Assembly (NCBI RefSeq): GCF_027213945.1
Contig: NZ_JAPWGW010000004.1
Span: forward strand, 248,001 to 312,000
DNA: 64,000 nt
Direction: 5' to 3'
From: Henriciella marina
GTDB taxonomy: Bacteria > Pseudomonadota > Alphaproteobacteria > Caulobacterales > Hyphomonadaceae
The notes under the pieces are model-generated. The model ran no database searches. It was not told where the DNA came from and was given only the letters and a program-made list of their open reading frames with translations. Below are positions 43,443 through 55,100 of the stretch, piece after piece (the stretch's first letter is position 1; each line of letters opens with the position of its first letter). The position numbers were made by a program, and so were the translations under genes.

Positions 43443-44867
43443 ATGCTCGACTTTCAGGCGATGATCTCTGCCATTGGCCCGGAGCTGCTGCTTGCGCTCG
43501 CTGGCCTCGCTGGTGTTCTGGCTGGTGCGTATATGGGCGACCGTTTCAACGGCTTGTCCTTCAAGCTGGGCGCGGCAACGCTCCTGCTGGCCGCGCTGGT
43601 TGTTATCATGAACTGGGAAGGCGGCGAGGCTTTTGGCGGCCTCGTTACGACGACCCCATTCGTGAACTTTGCCAAATGTATCAGTTTCGTCGCGGGCGCT
43701 GTGACCTTGCTCATGGCTGAGGGCTTCCTCAAGCGTCATGAGACGATCCGTTACGAGTACCCGCTTCTGGTGATCTTTGCTTCTCTCGGCATGGGGATCA
43801 TCCTGTCCGCATCGAATTTGATGACGCTCTACATGGGGATCGAGACGCTCAGCCTCTCATCCTATGTGCTGGCGTCATTCCACCGCGACTCCATCCGGTC
43901 TTCTGAGGCTGGTCTGAAGTATTTCGTGCTGGGTGCGCTGGCATCGGGTATTCTGCTTTACGGTATTTCGCTGGTCTACGGTTTCACCGGCTCGACCGAC
44001 TATGGCGATATCGCCAGTTCCGAGCGCACCATTGGCCTCGTCTTCGGCATGGTGCTGATGATTTCGGGCATGGCGTTCAAGGTCTCGGCTGCGCCGATGC
44101 ACGTCTGGACACCGGACGTCTATGAAGGCGCCCCAAGCCCGGTTGTCGCCTTCTTTGCGACCGCGCCGAAAATGGCGAGCATGGTGGTCTTCGCCAATCT
44201 TCTGTTCACGGCTTTCTCCGGTGTGTTCGAAGACTGGCAGATGATCATTGCCATCATCGCTACGCTTTCCATGCTCATTGGTGCTTTCGGCGCGCTCATT
44301 CAGAGCAATCTGAAGCGGCTTCTCGGTTACTCCTCGATCGCCAATATGGGCTATGCGCTGGTCGCCGTCGCCGCGGGCGCGGAATATGGCGCGGCTGCGC
44401 TTCTCGTCTTCATGACAAGTTATGTGATCGCATCTATTGGCCTCTTCGGCGGTGTGCTGTCCATGCGCCGTGAGGGCGGCATGGTTGAGAGCATTGACGA
44501 GCTGGCGGGTCTCGTTCGCCGGCGTACGGGCCTCGCCCTTGCGCTTACCATTCTTGTTATCTCTGTGTCAGGATTCCCGCTCGCCGTAGGCTTTATCGGC
44601 AAGATCGTGGTCTTCCAGGCTGGCTGGAACGCAGGTCTGCTGCCTCTTCTGATCGTGCTCGTGCTGAGCTCAGTGCTCGCCTTCGGTTACTATCTCCGCA
44701 TCATTCTCGTGATGTGGGTGAAGGAGCCGGTCGAGCGCTTTCAGCCTGTCGGCTCGACTGTTGCCCTGTCCGTGTATGCCGCGGCTGCTGCGTGTCTTGT
44801 CCTCTTCGTCTTTGCGTCGCCATTCCTTGAATGGGCAACGCAGGCATCGGCCGGGTTCATTCAGTGA
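43443..44867 (+). CDS. nuoN: NADH-quinone oxidoreductase subunit N
   Basis: A 474-residue antiporter-like proton-pumping subunit (ND2), the last of the 14 core subunits. '[20 protein letters not shown]' has the conserved Glu, '[20 protein letters not shown]' the conserved Lys, and '[20 protein letters not shown]' the following block. It starts nine bases after nuoM and overlaps birA by four bases (GTGA), so the operon continues past complex I. Confidence 0.98.
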   Translation: MLDFQAMISAIGPELLLALAGLAGVLAGAYMGDRFNGLSFKLGAATLLLAALVVIMNWEGGEAFGGLVTTTPFVNFAKCISFVAGAVTLLMAEGFLKRHETIRYEYPLLVIFASLGMGIILSASNLMTLYMGIETLSLSSYVLASFHRDSIRSSEAGLKYFVLGALASGILLYGISLVYGFTGSTDYGDIASSERTIGLVFGMVLMISGMAFKVSAAPMHVWTPDVYEGAPSPVVAFFATAPKMASMVVFANLLFTAFSGVFEDWQMIIAIIATLSMLIGAFGALIQSNLKRLLGYSSIANMGYALVAVAAGAEYGAAALLVFMTSYVIASIGLFGGVLSMRREGGMVESIDELAGLVRRRTGLALALTILVISVSGFPLAVGFIGKIVVFQAGWNAGLLPLLIVLVLSSVLAFGYYLRIILVMWVKEPVERFQPVGSTVALSVYAAAAACLVLFVFASPFLEWATQASAGFIQ

Positions 44868-45625
44868 GACCAGACGCGCCAGTTCTCTGGTTCGACGAGA
44901 TCGACAGTACCAATGAAGAAGCCCGACGACGGGCACAGGCTGACGATTTCGGTCCTGTCTGGATTGCTGGGCGCAAGCAGACCGCCGGTCGCGGGCGACT
45001 TGGACGCCAATGGGATTCACCAACGGGCAATCTGTTTGTAACGGCTCTCTTCGAGGAAGAGGGTGGCCTAGTGAAGGCTACCCGATATCCGTTTGCGGCG
45101 GGCCTCGCCATTCTTGATGCTGCGTCGGAGTTCATCGATAGCGGTCAATTGCAAGTCAAATGGCCTAATGATGTGCGTGCCAGCAGGCAGAAGATCAGCG
45201 GCATCCTGGTAGAGGCTGGTGCTGCATCGGGAAAAGCCTGTTGGGTCGCCTGCGGTATGGGTGTGAATGTGCGGTTCGCTCCAGACGGGGCAGGGCAAGC
45301 GGCAACCAGCCTGCTGGACCTTGGTGCGCCGCAGATCATCACTGCCGAGATGTTTCTCGATGCGCTTCGTCCCGCCTTCGTAAAGCGTTGCGCGCAGGCT
45401 TCATCGGATTTCGCAAGCTTGCTAACCGACTGGCAGAAATATGCCGAAGGATTAGGCGAAGAAGTAACGGTCGGCAAAGGCGCTGACGCGCAGATCGGCA
45501 TTTTCAAAGGTGTTGGCCCTGATGGCGCGCTGCTGCTTGCGTCCGGCGACGGCACGACGCACACCATTCGAGCAGGCGATGTAGAGCTGGTGAAGGAGAT
45601 TGGCGGTCATGCTGCTCGCGATTGA
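44864..45625 (+). CDS. birA: Biotin--[acetyl-CoA-carboxylase] ligase
   Basis: A 253-residue biotin protein ligase that activates biotin with ATP and attaches it to carboxylase carrier proteins. '[17 protein letters not shown]' and '[19 protein letters not shown]' form the biotinyl-AMP site, with the conserved GRGRxGR loop; '[20 protein letters not shown]' contains the catalytic Lys. The DNA-binding N-domain of E. coli BirA is absent, so this is a ligase and not a repressor. It starts with GTG inside the end of nuoN and overlaps coaX by 17 bases. Confidence 0.95.
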   Translation: MRPDAPVLWFDEIDSTNEEARRRAQADDFGPVWIAGRKQTAGRGRLGRQWDSPTGNLFVTALFEEEGGLVKATRYPFAAGLAILDAASEFIDSGQLQVKWPNDVRASRQKISGILVEAGAASGKACWVACGMGVNVRFAPDGAGQAATSLLDLGAPQIITAEMFLDALRPAFVKRCAQASSDFASLLTDWQKYAEGLGEEVTVGKGADAQIGIFKGVGPDGALLLASGDGTTHTIRAGDVELVKEIGGHAARD

Positions 45626-46394
45626 TGTCGGCAATACGAACACGGTCTTCGCGCTTCACGATGGCGAGGACTGGGTGGCGATGTGGCGCAGCGCAACAGA
45701 CGCACGCCGGACGGCCGACGACTATATCGTTTGGCTCGAGCCACTCATGAATATGCGCAAGGTCTCAAACTACGACATCGATGCCTGCGTGATTTCGTGC
45801 GTCGTGCCACAGGCGCTGTTCAATTTCCGAAATCTTGCGCGCCGTTACTTCGCGACAGAGCCTCTGGTTGTCGGTGAGGCGTCGGTTGAGCTTGGTGTGC
45901 CTATCCGCATTCCGCGGCCGGAACAGGTTGGTGCTGACCGTCTGGTTTCCGCTATCGGCGCGCATATAGCCTATCCTGGCGCGCTGATTGTTATCGACAG
46001 TGGCACGGCGACGACGCTGGACATCGTGGGACCGGATGGCGGGTTTGAGGGCGGTATAATCAGCCCTGGTATCAACCTTTCGATGCGCGCGCTGCACGAT
46101 GCAGCCGCGCAGCTGCCACGAATAGCGATCCAGCGACCTGAGAAGATTATTGGCGACTCGACCGTTGCCGCGATGCAGACCGGTGTCTTCTGGGGCTATA
46201 TCGACCTCATCGATGGCCTTGTCAGGCGCGTGAAGGAAGAATACGGCCAGCCGATGACAGTGATTGCGACGGGCGGTGTTGCCTCGCTATTTGAAGGTGC
46301 GAGCGCGACCATCGATCATTACGACCAGACCCTGATGGAGTCCGGTCTGCTTGAGATCTACCGCCGGAACCGGAAAGGACCCGATGCCCAATAA
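45609..46394 (+). CDS. coaX: Type III pantothenate kinase
   Basis: A 261-residue kinase of the ASKHA fold that phosphorylates pantothenate in coenzyme A synthesis. '[17 protein letters not shown]' at the N-terminus is the phosphate-1 motif, '[20 protein letters not shown]' the GADR block that binds pantothenate, and '[20 protein letters not shown]' the phosphate-2 motif. Type III kinases are insensitive to CoA feedback. It overlaps birA by 17 bases and rnj by 11, and belongs to the tail of the nuo operon. Confidence 0.96.
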   Translation: MLLAIDVGNTNTVFALHDGEDWVAMWRSATDARRTADDYIVWLEPLMNMRKVSNYDIDACVISCVVPQALFNFRNLARRYFATEPLVVGEASVELGVPIRIPRPEQVGADRLVSAIGAHIAYPGALIVIDSGTATTLDIVGPDGGFEGGIISPGINLSMRALHDAAAQLPRIAIQRPEKIIGDSTVAAMQTGVFWGYIDLIDGLVRRVKEEYGQPMTVIATGGVASLFEGASATIDHYDQTLMESGLLEIYRRNRKGPDAQ

Positions 46395-48063
46395 GGACAC
46401 GCCCGAACTCGTCTTTCTCCCGCTTGGGGGCTGCGGCGAAATCGGTATGAACCTGAACGCCTATGGCTATGGACCAGCGCATGACAGACGCTGGATCCTT
46501 GTGGATCTGGGCGTGACCTTTGGCGACGATACGACGCCGGGCATCGACCTCATTACGCCTGATCCTGAATTCATCGTCGAACATGCCGATCAGATCGACG
46601 CGATTTTTCTGACCCATGCGCATGAAGACCATATTGGGGCGGTCGGCCTGCTCTGGCCGCGGCTTCGCGCCCCGCTCTATGCTACGCCGTTCACCGCCCA
46701 CCTCGTCGCCGGGAAGTTGGCCGAGCGCGGGTTGAAACATGTCGATGTGAATGTGGTGCCGCTCGAAGGAGAGGTCGAAGCCGGCCCCTTCAAGGTCCGC
46801 TACATGACGCTGACCCATTCCATTCCGGAACCGAACGCGCTGGCAATCGAGACGCCTGTGGGGACCATACTCCATACGGGTGACTGGAAAATCGACCCGG
46901 ATCCGTTGATCGGCGAAGGCGTGGACATCGACGGGCTGAAGAAGCTCGGCGATGAGGGCGTGCTAGCCATGATCTGCGATAGCACGAACGTTTTCGTCGA
47001 TGGCGAAAGCGGCTCGGAAGCGACCGTGCGCAAGAACCTGATCAAGCTGATCGGAAGTCTGAAGGGCAGGGTGGCCGTTGCAACCTTTGCCTCCAATGTC
47101 GCGCGCGTATCCACGGTCATAGAAGCAGCGCGTCAGGCTGGTCGGAGCGTCTGCCTTGCCGGACGCAGCATGCACAAGATTGTCGATGCGGCCGTACAGA
47201 CGGGCGTGCTGAAAAACCTGCCGGACCTTGTCAACGAAGCCGATGTCGGCAGCTTCCCAGCCGACAATATCCTGATCCTGTGCACAGGCAGCCAGGGGGA
47301 GGAGCGCGCCGCGCTGGGCCGCATTGCTGCCAATACGCACCGGCATGTCTCGCTTGGCGCTGGCGATACGGTCATCTTTTCCTCGCGTGTCATTCCAGGC
47401 AATGAAAAAGGCATCTTCGAGATGCAGAACGCGCTTGCCGAGAAAGGCGTACGCATCATCACCGACAGGATGACCAAAGATGTCATCCATGTGTCCGGCC
47501 ACCCAGCGCGCGATGAGCTTGAGCGTATGTATCAGTGGGTGCGCCCCCGCATTTCGGTGCCGGTCCACGGCGAGCGGCGGCATATCGTGGAGCATGCAGG
47601 CTTCGCCCGCTCCATGCAGGTGCCAGAGGCCGTGACACCGCGCAATGGCGACATGATCCGGCTGGCGCCCGGCAAGGCAGAAGTTATCGACACGGTGCCG
47701 CATGGCAGGTTGCACCTTGATGGTAACCGTCTGGTGCCTGCAGGCTCCGAGGGCCTGAAGGAGCGGATCGCGATCTCGAAGTTCGGCTATGTGTCAGCCA
47801 CCGTTTCCTTTGATGAAGCCGGAAGTATAGCTGACGGTCCGTATCTGGCGGTACGCGGCATGTCGGAAGAAGATGGCAGCCTGGCGGACGAGTCTGTCGA
47901 TGCCATCGAGGCGGCCTGCGACGAGGCGCTCGATGGTCTTTCGCGCAAAAAGCGCCTAGATGACGATGCAGTTGAAACCACGCTGGTGCGGGCCATCCGC
48001 AAGGCGTGCGAAAGGACGTTCGGCCGCAAGCCGCTGGTCGATGTCATGGTTATGAGAGTGTGA
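46384..48063 (+). CDS. rnj: Ribonuclease J
   Basis: A 559-residue RNase of the metallo-beta-lactamase/beta-CASP superfamily with endonuclease and 5'-3' exonuclease activity, involved in rRNA maturation and mRNA decay. The zinc motif 'HAHEDH' is at residues 78-83, and '[13 protein letters not shown]' and '[18 protein letters not shown]' supply further metal and beta-CASP residues. '[16 protein letters not shown]' is the usual start region. The last 90 residues form the C-terminal dimerisation domain. It overlaps the end of coaX by 11 bases. Confidence 0.95.
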   Translation: MPNKDTPELVFLPLGGCGEIGMNLNAYGYGPAHDRRWILVDLGVTFGDDTTPGIDLITPDPEFIVEHADQIDAIFLTHAHEDHIGAVGLLWPRLRAPLYATPFTAHLVAGKLAERGLKHVDVNVVPLEGEVEAGPFKVRYMTLTHSIPEPNALAIETPVGTILHTGDWKIDPDPLIGEGVDIDGLKKLGDEGVLAMICDSTNVFVDGESGSEATVRKNLIKLIGSLKGRVAVATFASNVARVSTVIEAARQAGRSVCLAGRSMHKIVDAAVQTGVLKNLPDLVNEADVGSFPADNILILCTGSQGEERAALGRIAANTHRHVSLGAGDTVIFSSRVIPGNEKGIFEMQNALAEKGVRIITDRMTKDVIHVSGHPARDELERMYQWVRPRISVPVHGERRHIVEHAGFARSMQVPEAVTPRNGDMIRLAPGKAEVIDTVPHGRLHLDGNRLVPAGSEGLKERIAISKFGYVSATVSFDEAGSIADGPYLAVRGMSEEDGSLADESVDAIEAACDEALDGLSRKKRLDDDAVETTLVRAIRKACERTFGRKPLVDVMVMRV

Positions 48064-48071
48064 GGGATAAA

Positions 48072-48503
48072 ATGGCAGAAGACTTCAAACTGGGCCCGCT
48101 GAACCATGTGGGTGTTGCTGTGCCGTCGCTTCCCGATGCGATCGAGACCTACAAGAAGCTGTATGGCGCAACCGACATTACCGAGCCGTTCGATATGCCG
48201 GCCCAGGGCGTGAAAGTCTGCTTCGTGAACCTGCCGAACAGTCAGATCGAACTGATCGAGCCGCTGAACGAAGAAAGCCCAATCCATAACTTCATCCAGA
48301 AGAACCCGAAGGGCGGCCAGCACCATGTCTGCTTCGAAGTGGCTGATATCCATCAGGCCGTCGACGTCATGAAGGCGCGCGGCGCGACCGTTCTGGGTGA
48401 GCCACGCATTGGAGCGCACGGCACACCTATCATTTTCGTACATCCGAAAAACTCGAACGGTGTCCTCGTCGAGTTGATGGAGACGCCGAAGGGCGATCAC
48501 TAA
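48072..48503 (+). CDS. mce: Methylmalonyl-CoA epimerase
   Basis: A 143-residue vicinal-oxygen-chelate enzyme that interconverts the (R) and (S) forms of methylmalonyl-CoA in propionate metabolism. 'LNHVGVAVPSLPDAIETYKK' carries the first metal His, 'GGQHHVCFEVADIHQAVDVM' the second, and 'NSNGVLVELMETPK' the metal Glu near the end. Standard length. It follows rnj by eight bases and overlaps the DUF1467 gene by one base. Confidence 0.95.
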   Translation: MAEDFKLGPLNHVGVAVPSLPDAIETYKKLYGATDITEPFDMPAQGVKVCFVNLPNSQIELIEPLNEESPIHNFIQKNPKGGQHHVCFEVADIHQAVDVMKARGATVLGEPRIGAHGTPIIFVHPKNSNGVLVELMETPKGDH

Positions 48504-48745
48504 TGTCACTTGTCGGCGGCATCGTCATCTTCTGCATTTCCTGGTGGATGTGTCTGTTCGTCGTTCTGCCGATTGGCGTGCGCGGCCAGTTCGAGGATGG
48601 CGAATTCCCTGAAGGCACGGAAGAGGGCGCGCCCGCTGAGCCAATGCTGGCCAAGAAGGCAATCTGGGCCACGATCGGCGCGGTGGTGTGCACGGCAATC
48701 GCAGGCATCATCGTCGTGCCATTGCTGCGCTATTACGGCGCCTGA
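48503..48745 (+). CDS. DUF1467 family small membrane protein
   Basis: An 80-residue protein with two membrane segments, 'LVGGIVIFCISWWMCLFVVL' at 3-22 and 'AIWATIGAVVCTAIAGIIVV' at 53-72, joined by an acidic loop starting 'PIGVRGQFEDGEFPEG'. This layout and the position between mce and proS are typical of DUF1467 in alphaproteobacteria. Function is unknown. The TAATG overlap with mce suggests coupled translation. Confidence 0.9.
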   Translation: MSLVGGIVIFCISWWMCLFVVLPIGVRGQFEDGEFPEGTEEGAPAEPMLAKKAIWATIGAVVCTAIAGIIVVPLLRYYGA

Positions 48746-48858
48746 CCGACCGGGCATGAAAAAGCGCTGCGTGCTTGCAGGCGCACACTAGCCAATTGCA
48801 GCGACTGACAATAACACAGGGGGCCGCGACCCGCCTTGTTAGGAGTGAGCCAGTCTCA

Positions 48859-50178
48859 ATGCGCCTGTCCAGATATTTCCTGCCAGTTTCCAAGGATGTG
48901 CCAGCTGATGCGGCCATCGTTTCACACCAGCTGATGCTGCGCACCGGCATGGTCCGTCAGAACGGCGCCGGTATCTATACCTGGCTGCCGCTCGGCCTTC
49001 GTGTCCTGAACAAGATCGAGCAGATCGTCCGCGAGGAGATGGACCGGGCCGGGGCGGTCGAAATGCTCATGCCGACGATCCAGCAGGCAGAACTCTGGCA
49101 GGAGAGCGGTCGCTACGAAGCCTACGGCAAGGAAATGCTGCGCATCACGGACCGCCATGAGCGCGAAATGCTGTTCGGCCCGACCAATGAAGAGCTGATC
49201 ACCGACGTCTTCCGCGCCTATGTGAAGAGCTACAAGGCGCTGCCGCTGAACCTCTATCACACGCAGTGGAAGTTCCGCGATGAGATCCGCCCGCGCTTTG
49301 GTGTGATGCGGGGGCGCGAATTCCTGATGAAGGATGCCTATTCCTTCGACCTGACCGAGGAAGGTGCGCGCAAGAGCTATCAGAAGATGTTCTGCGCCTA
49401 TCTGAACGCCTTCGACCGGATGGGCCTGACCGCTATTCCGATGCAGGCGGACACCGGGCCGATCGGCGGCGACCTCAGCCATGAATTCATCATCCTTGCC
49501 GATACGGGCGAGAGCGCCGTCTTCTGTGATCGCGCGCTGCTGGACGTGCCTGCGCCAGGTCTCGACCTCGATTTTGATGGTGAGCTGTCGGACGTCATGG
49601 AAAAGCGCACGCAATACTATGCGGCGACCGAGGAGAAGCATGACGAGGCTGAATTCGCCAAGGTGCCGGAAGGCCGCCAGGTGTCGGCTCGCGGCATCGA
49701 GGTTGGCCACATTTTCTTCTTCGGCACGAAATATTCTAAGGCGATGAATGCCACCGTGCAAACCGCTGAGGGTGAGAATGTGCCGGTACAGATGGGCAGC
49801 TATGGCATCGGCGTCTCGCGCCTTGTCGGCGGGATCATTGAAGCCTGCCATGACGAGAATGGCATTGTCTGGCCGAAAGCGGTCGCGCCGTTTGATGTCG
49901 GTCTCATCTCGATGAAGCCGAAGGACGAAACGGTCTCTGGTGTTGCTGACGGCGCTTATGCGGCGCTTCAGGCGGCAGGTCTCGACGTGCTTTATGATGA
50001 GACCGATGAGCGACCGGGTTCGAAGTTCAACCGGATGGACCTCATTGGTCTGCCTTGGCAGATCGTGATTGGCCCGCGCGGTGTCGCGGCTGGCATGGTT
50101 GAGGTGAAGAACCGCAAGACCGGCGAGAAGTCTGACATGACGCTGGAGCAGGCCGTCCAGATGGTGAAGGCCGACTGA
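48859..50178 (+). CDS. proS: Prolyl-tRNA synthetase (short form)
   Basis: A 439-residue class II synthetase that attaches proline to tRNA-Pro. Motif 2 and 3 regions are seen as '[20 protein letters not shown]' and '[18 protein letters not shown]'; '[20 protein letters not shown]' and '[19 protein letters not shown]' are also characteristic. The about 180-residue editing domain of E. coli ProRS is missing, as is normal in alphaproteobacteria, where a separate deacylase usually clears Ala-tRNA-Pro. The start is '[18 protein letters not shown]'; an AGGAG lies rather far (14 bases) upstream. It overlaps the lolC/E gene by one base. Confidence 0.96.
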   Translation: MRLSRYFLPVSKDVPADAAIVSHQLMLRTGMVRQNGAGIYTWLPLGLRVLNKIEQIVREEMDRAGAVEMLMPTIQQAELWQESGRYEAYGKEMLRITDRHEREMLFGPTNEELITDVFRAYVKSYKALPLNLYHTQWKFRDEIRPRFGVMRGREFLMKDAYSFDLTEEGARKSYQKMFCAYLNAFDRMGLTAIPMQADTGPIGGDLSHEFIILADTGESAVFCDRALLDVPAPGLDLDFDGELSDVMEKRTQYYAATEEKHDEAEFAKVPEGRQVSARGIEVGHIFFFGTKYSKAMNATVQTAEGENVPVQMGSYGIGVSRLVGGIIEACHDENGIVWPKAVAPFDVGLISMKPKDETVSGVADGAYAALQAAGLDVLYDETDERPGSKFNRMDLIGLPWQIVIGPRGVAAGMVEVKNRKTGEKSDMTLEQAVQMVKAD

Positions 50179-51446
50179 TGGCGAAAGCTGCGCCTTTCGG
50201 CCAGGTAGAGCGCGCGCTCGCCTGGCGCTATCTGCGCGCACGCCGCCAGCATGGCGGTGTGTCCCTGATCTCTATCATTTCCTTCTTTGGCATCATGCTG
50301 GCCGTGATGGCGCTGATCGTCATCATGTCCGTCATGGCGGGCTTTCGCTCGACGCTTCTGAATGCGCTTCTTGGCGGGCAGGGGCATGTCTTTGTTTCGG
50401 TTGGCGGCCTGCCTGAGAGCGATGTCGATGTCCTGACGAATGAGATCATCGAACTGGAAGGCGTCGAGCATGCTTTCCCGATCATCGAGCAACAAGTTCT
50501 GGCGACGTCTGAATATGGCCGGACGGGCGCCATCGTACGCGGCGTTCGCACTGAGGACATCGGAAACCTGCCTTATCTGGAAGGTGGCCAGTCGACAGCT
50601 GATGCAGCTGGCTTTGGCGAGGGGCGTAATGGCGGCGATGTCGTCCTGATTGGTGCCTTCCTTGCGCAGGATCTGGGACTTCGTATCGGCGACAAGATTA
50701 CGTTGATCGCGCCTGAGGGTGTGGCCGGGCCGTTCGGCGTCACGCCGCGTTCAAAGGCCTATACGATCGGTGACACGTTCACGACCGGCAGTGTTGAACT
50801 CGACAAGCTTTATGTGCTGATGCCGATGGAGCAATCGCAGCTCTTCTTCAACAAGCGCGGCGAGTATCAGGCGATCGACGCGCGCCTCTACAATCCGATG
50901 CGAACTGAGCCGGTCATGGCAGAGATCCGGTCGCTGACAGGCGGACTTCGCGTAGAGGACTGGAAGCTGCGGCGTGCCTCTTATTTCAATGCCCTCAATG
51001 TCGAACGTGGCATGATGCGGGTCATTATGCTGATCCTCATCACGATCACCGCGCTAAACATCATCACGGGCGTCGTGATGCTGGTGAAGAACAAGACACG
51101 TGACATCGCGATCCTGCGGACGATTGGCACGCCGCGCGGCGCGATCATGCGGGTCTTCATCATGATTGGCGCAATCCTTGGTCTGACCGGCGCCTTGATC
51201 GGTCTCGCGCTGGGCGTGCTGATCGTGCTGAATATTGGTGTAGTTGAGGGCTTCCTGAGCTCCATTCTGGGCCGGGATATCTTCGATGCTGAAGTCTATG
51301 GCCTTGATGGCCTACCAGCAGAGCTCGATTGGGCGGAGGCTGTGTTCACAACGCTTTGGGCAATGAGCATGTCGATCCTCGTGACGATCTGGCCGGCCTG
51401 GAGCGCGGCACGTCTCGATCCTGTTGATGCGTTGAGGTTCGAGTGA
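50178..51446 (+). CDS. lolC: Lipoprotein-releasing ABC transporter permease (LolC/LolE family)
   Basis: A 422-residue inner-membrane permease that helps extract lipoproteins for delivery to LolA. It has one N-terminal helix after 'RALAWRYLRARRQHGGVSLI', a large periplasmic domain (about 50-270) and three C-terminal helices of the FtsX fold, with 'VMLVKNKTRDIAILRTIGTP' as the coupling region. There is a single permease gene followed by lolD, so the transporter is probably a LolF-like homodimer rather than a LolC-LolE pair. Overlaps proS and lolD by one base each. Confidence 0.94.
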   Translation: MAKAAPFGQVERALAWRYLRARRQHGGVSLISIISFFGIMLAVMALIVIMSVMAGFRSTLLNALLGGQGHVFVSVGGLPESDVDVLTNEIIELEGVEHAFPIIEQQVLATSEYGRTGAIVRGVRTEDIGNLPYLEGGQSTADAAGFGEGRNGGDVVLIGAFLAQDLGLRIGDKITLIAPEGVAGPFGVTPRSKAYTIGDTFTTGSVELDKLYVLMPMEQSQLFFNKRGEYQAIDARLYNPMRTEPVMAEIRSLTGGLRVEDWKLRRASYFNALNVERGMMRVIMLILITITALNIITGVVMLVKNKTRDIAILRTIGTPRGAIMRVFIMIGAILGLTGALIGLALGVLIVLNIGVVEGFLSSILGRDIFDAEVYGLDGLPAELDWAEAVFTTLWAMSMSILVTIWPAWSAARLDPVDALRFE

Positions 51447-52135
51447 TGAGCGCTGCACCCGTTCTTGAGCTTCGCGGCATCGTTCGCGAGTACCGCTCTG
51501 GCCCAAATCTCCTCAAGGTTCTGGACCATGCGGACCTGACCCTGAACCGCGGTGAGCTGGTTGGCCTTGTCGGGCCGTCGGGTTCTGGCAAGTCGACGCT
51601 GTTGCATACGGCTGGCCTTCTTGAGCGGGCTGAGGGCGGTGAGGTCCTGCTGGATGGCGAGGGGGTTCTGAACCTGTCCGACGCTATACGCACGCGCCTG
51701 CGCCGCGAGAAGCTCGGCTTCGTCTACCAGTTCCACCACCTGCTGCCGGAGTTCAACGCGCTCGATAATGTCGCGATGCCGCTCATGGTGAATGGGGTGA
51801 AGCGAAGCCCTGCGCGCGAAAAGGCACGCGAACTTCTGGCGGAGATGGGGCTCTCTGAGCGGGTTGAACACCAGCCGGGCGCGCTGTCCGGCGGCGAGCA
51901 GCAACGCGTCGCGATTGCCCGTGCCCTGGTGAATGACCCCAAACTTGTCATCGCCGATGAGCCGACTGGCAATCTCGATCCGGCTACCACCGAACGCGTC
52001 TTTGCGAGCCTGATCAAGATTGCGCGTATGGAGGGTGCTGCCGTTCTGGTCGCGACCCACAACATGGCGCTCAACCAGCATATGGACCGGGTGCTGACAC
52101 TGAAGGCAGGAAAACTCACAGCCTTTGCAGGCTGA
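51446..52135 (+). CDS. lolD: Lipoprotein-releasing ABC transporter ATPase
   Basis: A 229-residue ATPase of the lipoprotein-releasing complex. Walker A 'GPSGSGKST' is at 43-51, signature 'LSGGEQQRVAIARALVN' near 144, Walker B 'LVIADEPTGNLDP' and the switch His in 'VLVATHNMALN'. The MacB/LolD type is clear. The start is ATG in a TGATG overlap with the permease stop; an in-frame GTG one codon upstream is an alternative. Confidence 0.95.
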   Translation: MSAAPVLELRGIVREYRSGPNLLKVLDHADLTLNRGELVGLVGPSGSGKSTLLHTAGLLERAEGGEVLLDGEGVLNLSDAIRTRLRREKLGFVYQFHHLLPEFNALDNVAMPLMVNGVKRSPAREKARELLAEMGLSERVEHQPGALSGGEQQRVAIARALVNDPKLVIADEPTGNLDPATTERVFASLIKIARMEGAAVLVATHNMALNQHMDRVLTLKAGKLTAFAG

Positions 52136-52190
52136 GCCCTTCGACTCACCGGCAATACGGGGCATAATCCTCGCTTGAGAGGAGCCCGCC

Positions 52191-55100
52191 TTGTCCGAGC
52201 CGCTTTTTATCCACCTTGCCGTGCGAACCAGCTTCTCGCTTCTCGAGAGCATGATCACGCCGAAGGATCTGAAGGCGTGGGCCGTTGGTAATGGTGTTCC
52301 GGCCGTTGCCGTGACCGACAGGAACAACCTGTTCGGGGCTCTGGAGATTTCAGAGACGCTGTCTGGCGCTGGCGTTCAGCCGATCATGGCGTGCTGCTTC
52401 GATGTCACCGATGGTGGGCATCAGGAATGGCTGACGCAGGTGTCGGTCTATGCGCAGAATGAGGTTGGCTACAAGCGGCTTATGGAGCTGTCTTCCTACG
52501 CTTATCTCGAGGCGGCGGATGGCGTGCCGCGCTTGAAGAGAGAGCATCTGTTTGAGAAGACAGACGGCCTGATCCTCCTGACGGGCGGCATGCGGGGTGA
52601 GGCCGCGCAGTACATCCTGAAGAACAAGCAGGCCGATGCTGAAGCGACCCTGTCGAGCTTCGCGGAAGCTTATCCAGGGCGCTGCTATGTCGAGCTTACA
52701 CGACACGGCCTGCCAGAAGAGGTAGAAAGCGAGCCGGGCCTTCTGGAGGCGGCCTACAAGCTGGGCTTGCCAGTCGTAGCCACGCACGATGCGCGTTTCC
52801 TGAACCCGAAGCACGCCCACGCGCATGATGCGATGATGTGTATCGCGAATGGCGAGTATCTTGGTCAGGACGACCGCAAACGGGTCTCGCCGGATCAGTA
52901 TCTGAAAGCGCCGTCCGACATGATCGAGCTTTTTGCCGATCTGCCGGAGGCTGTCGCTTCGACCGTGGAGATCGCGAAACGCTGCGCCGTTCGCGCGCGC
53001 ACGCATGATCCGATCCTGCCGAACTTTGGCGATGGCTCACGTTCGGAGTTTGAAGAGTTGCGCGTGCAGGCAGAGGAGGGGCTGGAGCAGCGCCTTGCCG
53101 AAGCGCCGCAACTCTATGCGCCGAAAGAGACCTATATCGAGCGGCTCAACTATGAGCTCGGCATTATCAAGAAGATGGGCTTTCCGGGCTACTTCCTCAT
53201 CGTTGCTGACTTCATCAAGTGGGCCAAGGAGCAGGGGATCCCCGTTGGGCCGGGCCGTGGTTCTGGTGCGGGCTCTGTCGTTGCCTGGGTGCTGACGATT
53301 ACGGATCTTGACCCGCTTCGCTTTGACCTTCTGTTCGAGCGCTTCCTCAACCCGGAACGTGTGTCGATGCCGGACTTCGACGTCGACTTCTGTCAGGAGC
53401 GGCGCGGCGAGGTCATCCGCTATGTGCGTGACAAGTATGGCGCCGACAGTGTGGCCGCGATCATCACCTTCGGTACGCTGCAGGCAAAGGCTGTGGTGCG
53501 TGACGTCGGCCGCGTCATGCAGATGCCATACGGCCAGGTCGACCGGCTGGCCAAGCTCATCCCATTCAACCCGGCCAATCCGCCCAAGCTGCAGGACGCC
53601 ATCGACGATGAGCCGAAATTCGATGACGAAGTTGCGCAGGATCCGCGCGTCGGCGAACTTCTGAAAACGGCGCTGGCCCTTGAAGGGCTATACCGCAACG
53701 CAGGTACGCACGCGGCTGGTGTTGTTATCGGCGACCGTCCGCTCACGGAGCTGGTTCCACTCTATAACGATCCGCGTTCTGATCTTCCGGCTACACAGTT
53801 TAACATGAAGTGGGCCGAAGCTGGCGGCCTCGTCAAATTCGATTTTCTCGGTCTCAAGACACTGACAGTCATCGACCGGGCGCTGAAATTCATCCGACGC
53901 GACGGACGCGATGTCGGCCCCGAATGGGATACGCTCGACGACAAGGACACGTATGAGTTGATGGCCAGCGGCCAGACGCTGGGCGTGTTCCAGCTGGAAG
54001 GTCAGGGCATGCGCGATACGCTCCGCAAGGTGCGTCCGCACAACCTCGAAGACGTTATCGCGATCATCTCGCTTTATCGTCCTGGCCCGATGGACAACAT
54101 TCCTGTCTATGTAGCGGGCAAGGAAGACCCGAAGAACGTTCACTACCAGCATCCGGACCTCGAGCCGATCCTTGAGGCAACCTATGGCGTGCCTGTCTAT
54201 CAGGAGCAGGTCATGCGTATGGCGCAGGAGATTGCAGGCTATTCGCTTGGTGAAGCTGACCTTCTTCGCCGCGCCATGGGTAAGAAAAAGGTCGAGGAGA
54301 TGGTGGCACAGCGCGCCCGATTCCTCGACGGTGCGAAGAAGCTGAAAGGTATTGAGGCACCGCTCGCGAACGAGATCTTCGACACGATGGAGAAGTTTGC
54401 GGGTTACGGCTTCAACAAATCGCACGCTGCCGCCTATGCCCTTATCGGCTATCAAACGGCCTATCTGAAGCGCCACTTCCCGGTCGAGTTTCTCGCTGCC
54501 TCAATGAGTCTCGACCTTCAGAACACCGACAAGCTCGCGGCCTTTGTGCAGGAATGCCGACGCCTCGAGATCGAGATCATCCAGCCGGATGTGAACCGGT
54601 CGACGGCCGACTTCGATGTGGAGAATGGCGCGCTGGTCTACGCATTGGGCGCGCTGAAAGGTGTAGGCCTTGAGGCCATGCGTCAGCTGGAAGCCGAGCG
54701 CGCGGTGCGGGGCCCCTTCAAGTCACTGCATGACTTTGCTGAGCGCGTCGATCCGAAATCCGTAAACAAGAAGTGCTTCGAGCAATTGTCGCGCGCCGGC
54801 GGCTTTGATTCGATTGAGCCGAACCGGGCGACTTGTCTTGCGTCTGCGCACTTGCTGTCCGCAATGGCGGTGTCAGCCGCGGAGGATCGCGCCGGCGGGC
54901 AGGGCGGACTGTTCGGCGATGCAGAGCCAGCCGTGAAAGCGACGCTGCAGGAAGTGTCCTCATGGAACGGTCATCAAATTCTCGACGAAGAATTTGCCGC
55001 CGTCGGCTTCTATCTGAGTGGTCACCCGCTGGATGATGTCCTCGATAGCCTCGAACACGGACGCATCACGCTATCAAACGAGATTGCGGATGTTGCCGTG

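Noticed and set aside
42591-43739. Open frame of 382 codons on the minus strand across nuoM and nuoN
   Set aside because: Crosses two certain genes on the other strand and gives a low-complexity charged product.
48922-50241. Open frame of 439 codons on the minus strand across proS
   Set aside because: Antisense to proS along its whole length; the codon pattern is explained by the GC bias of proS.
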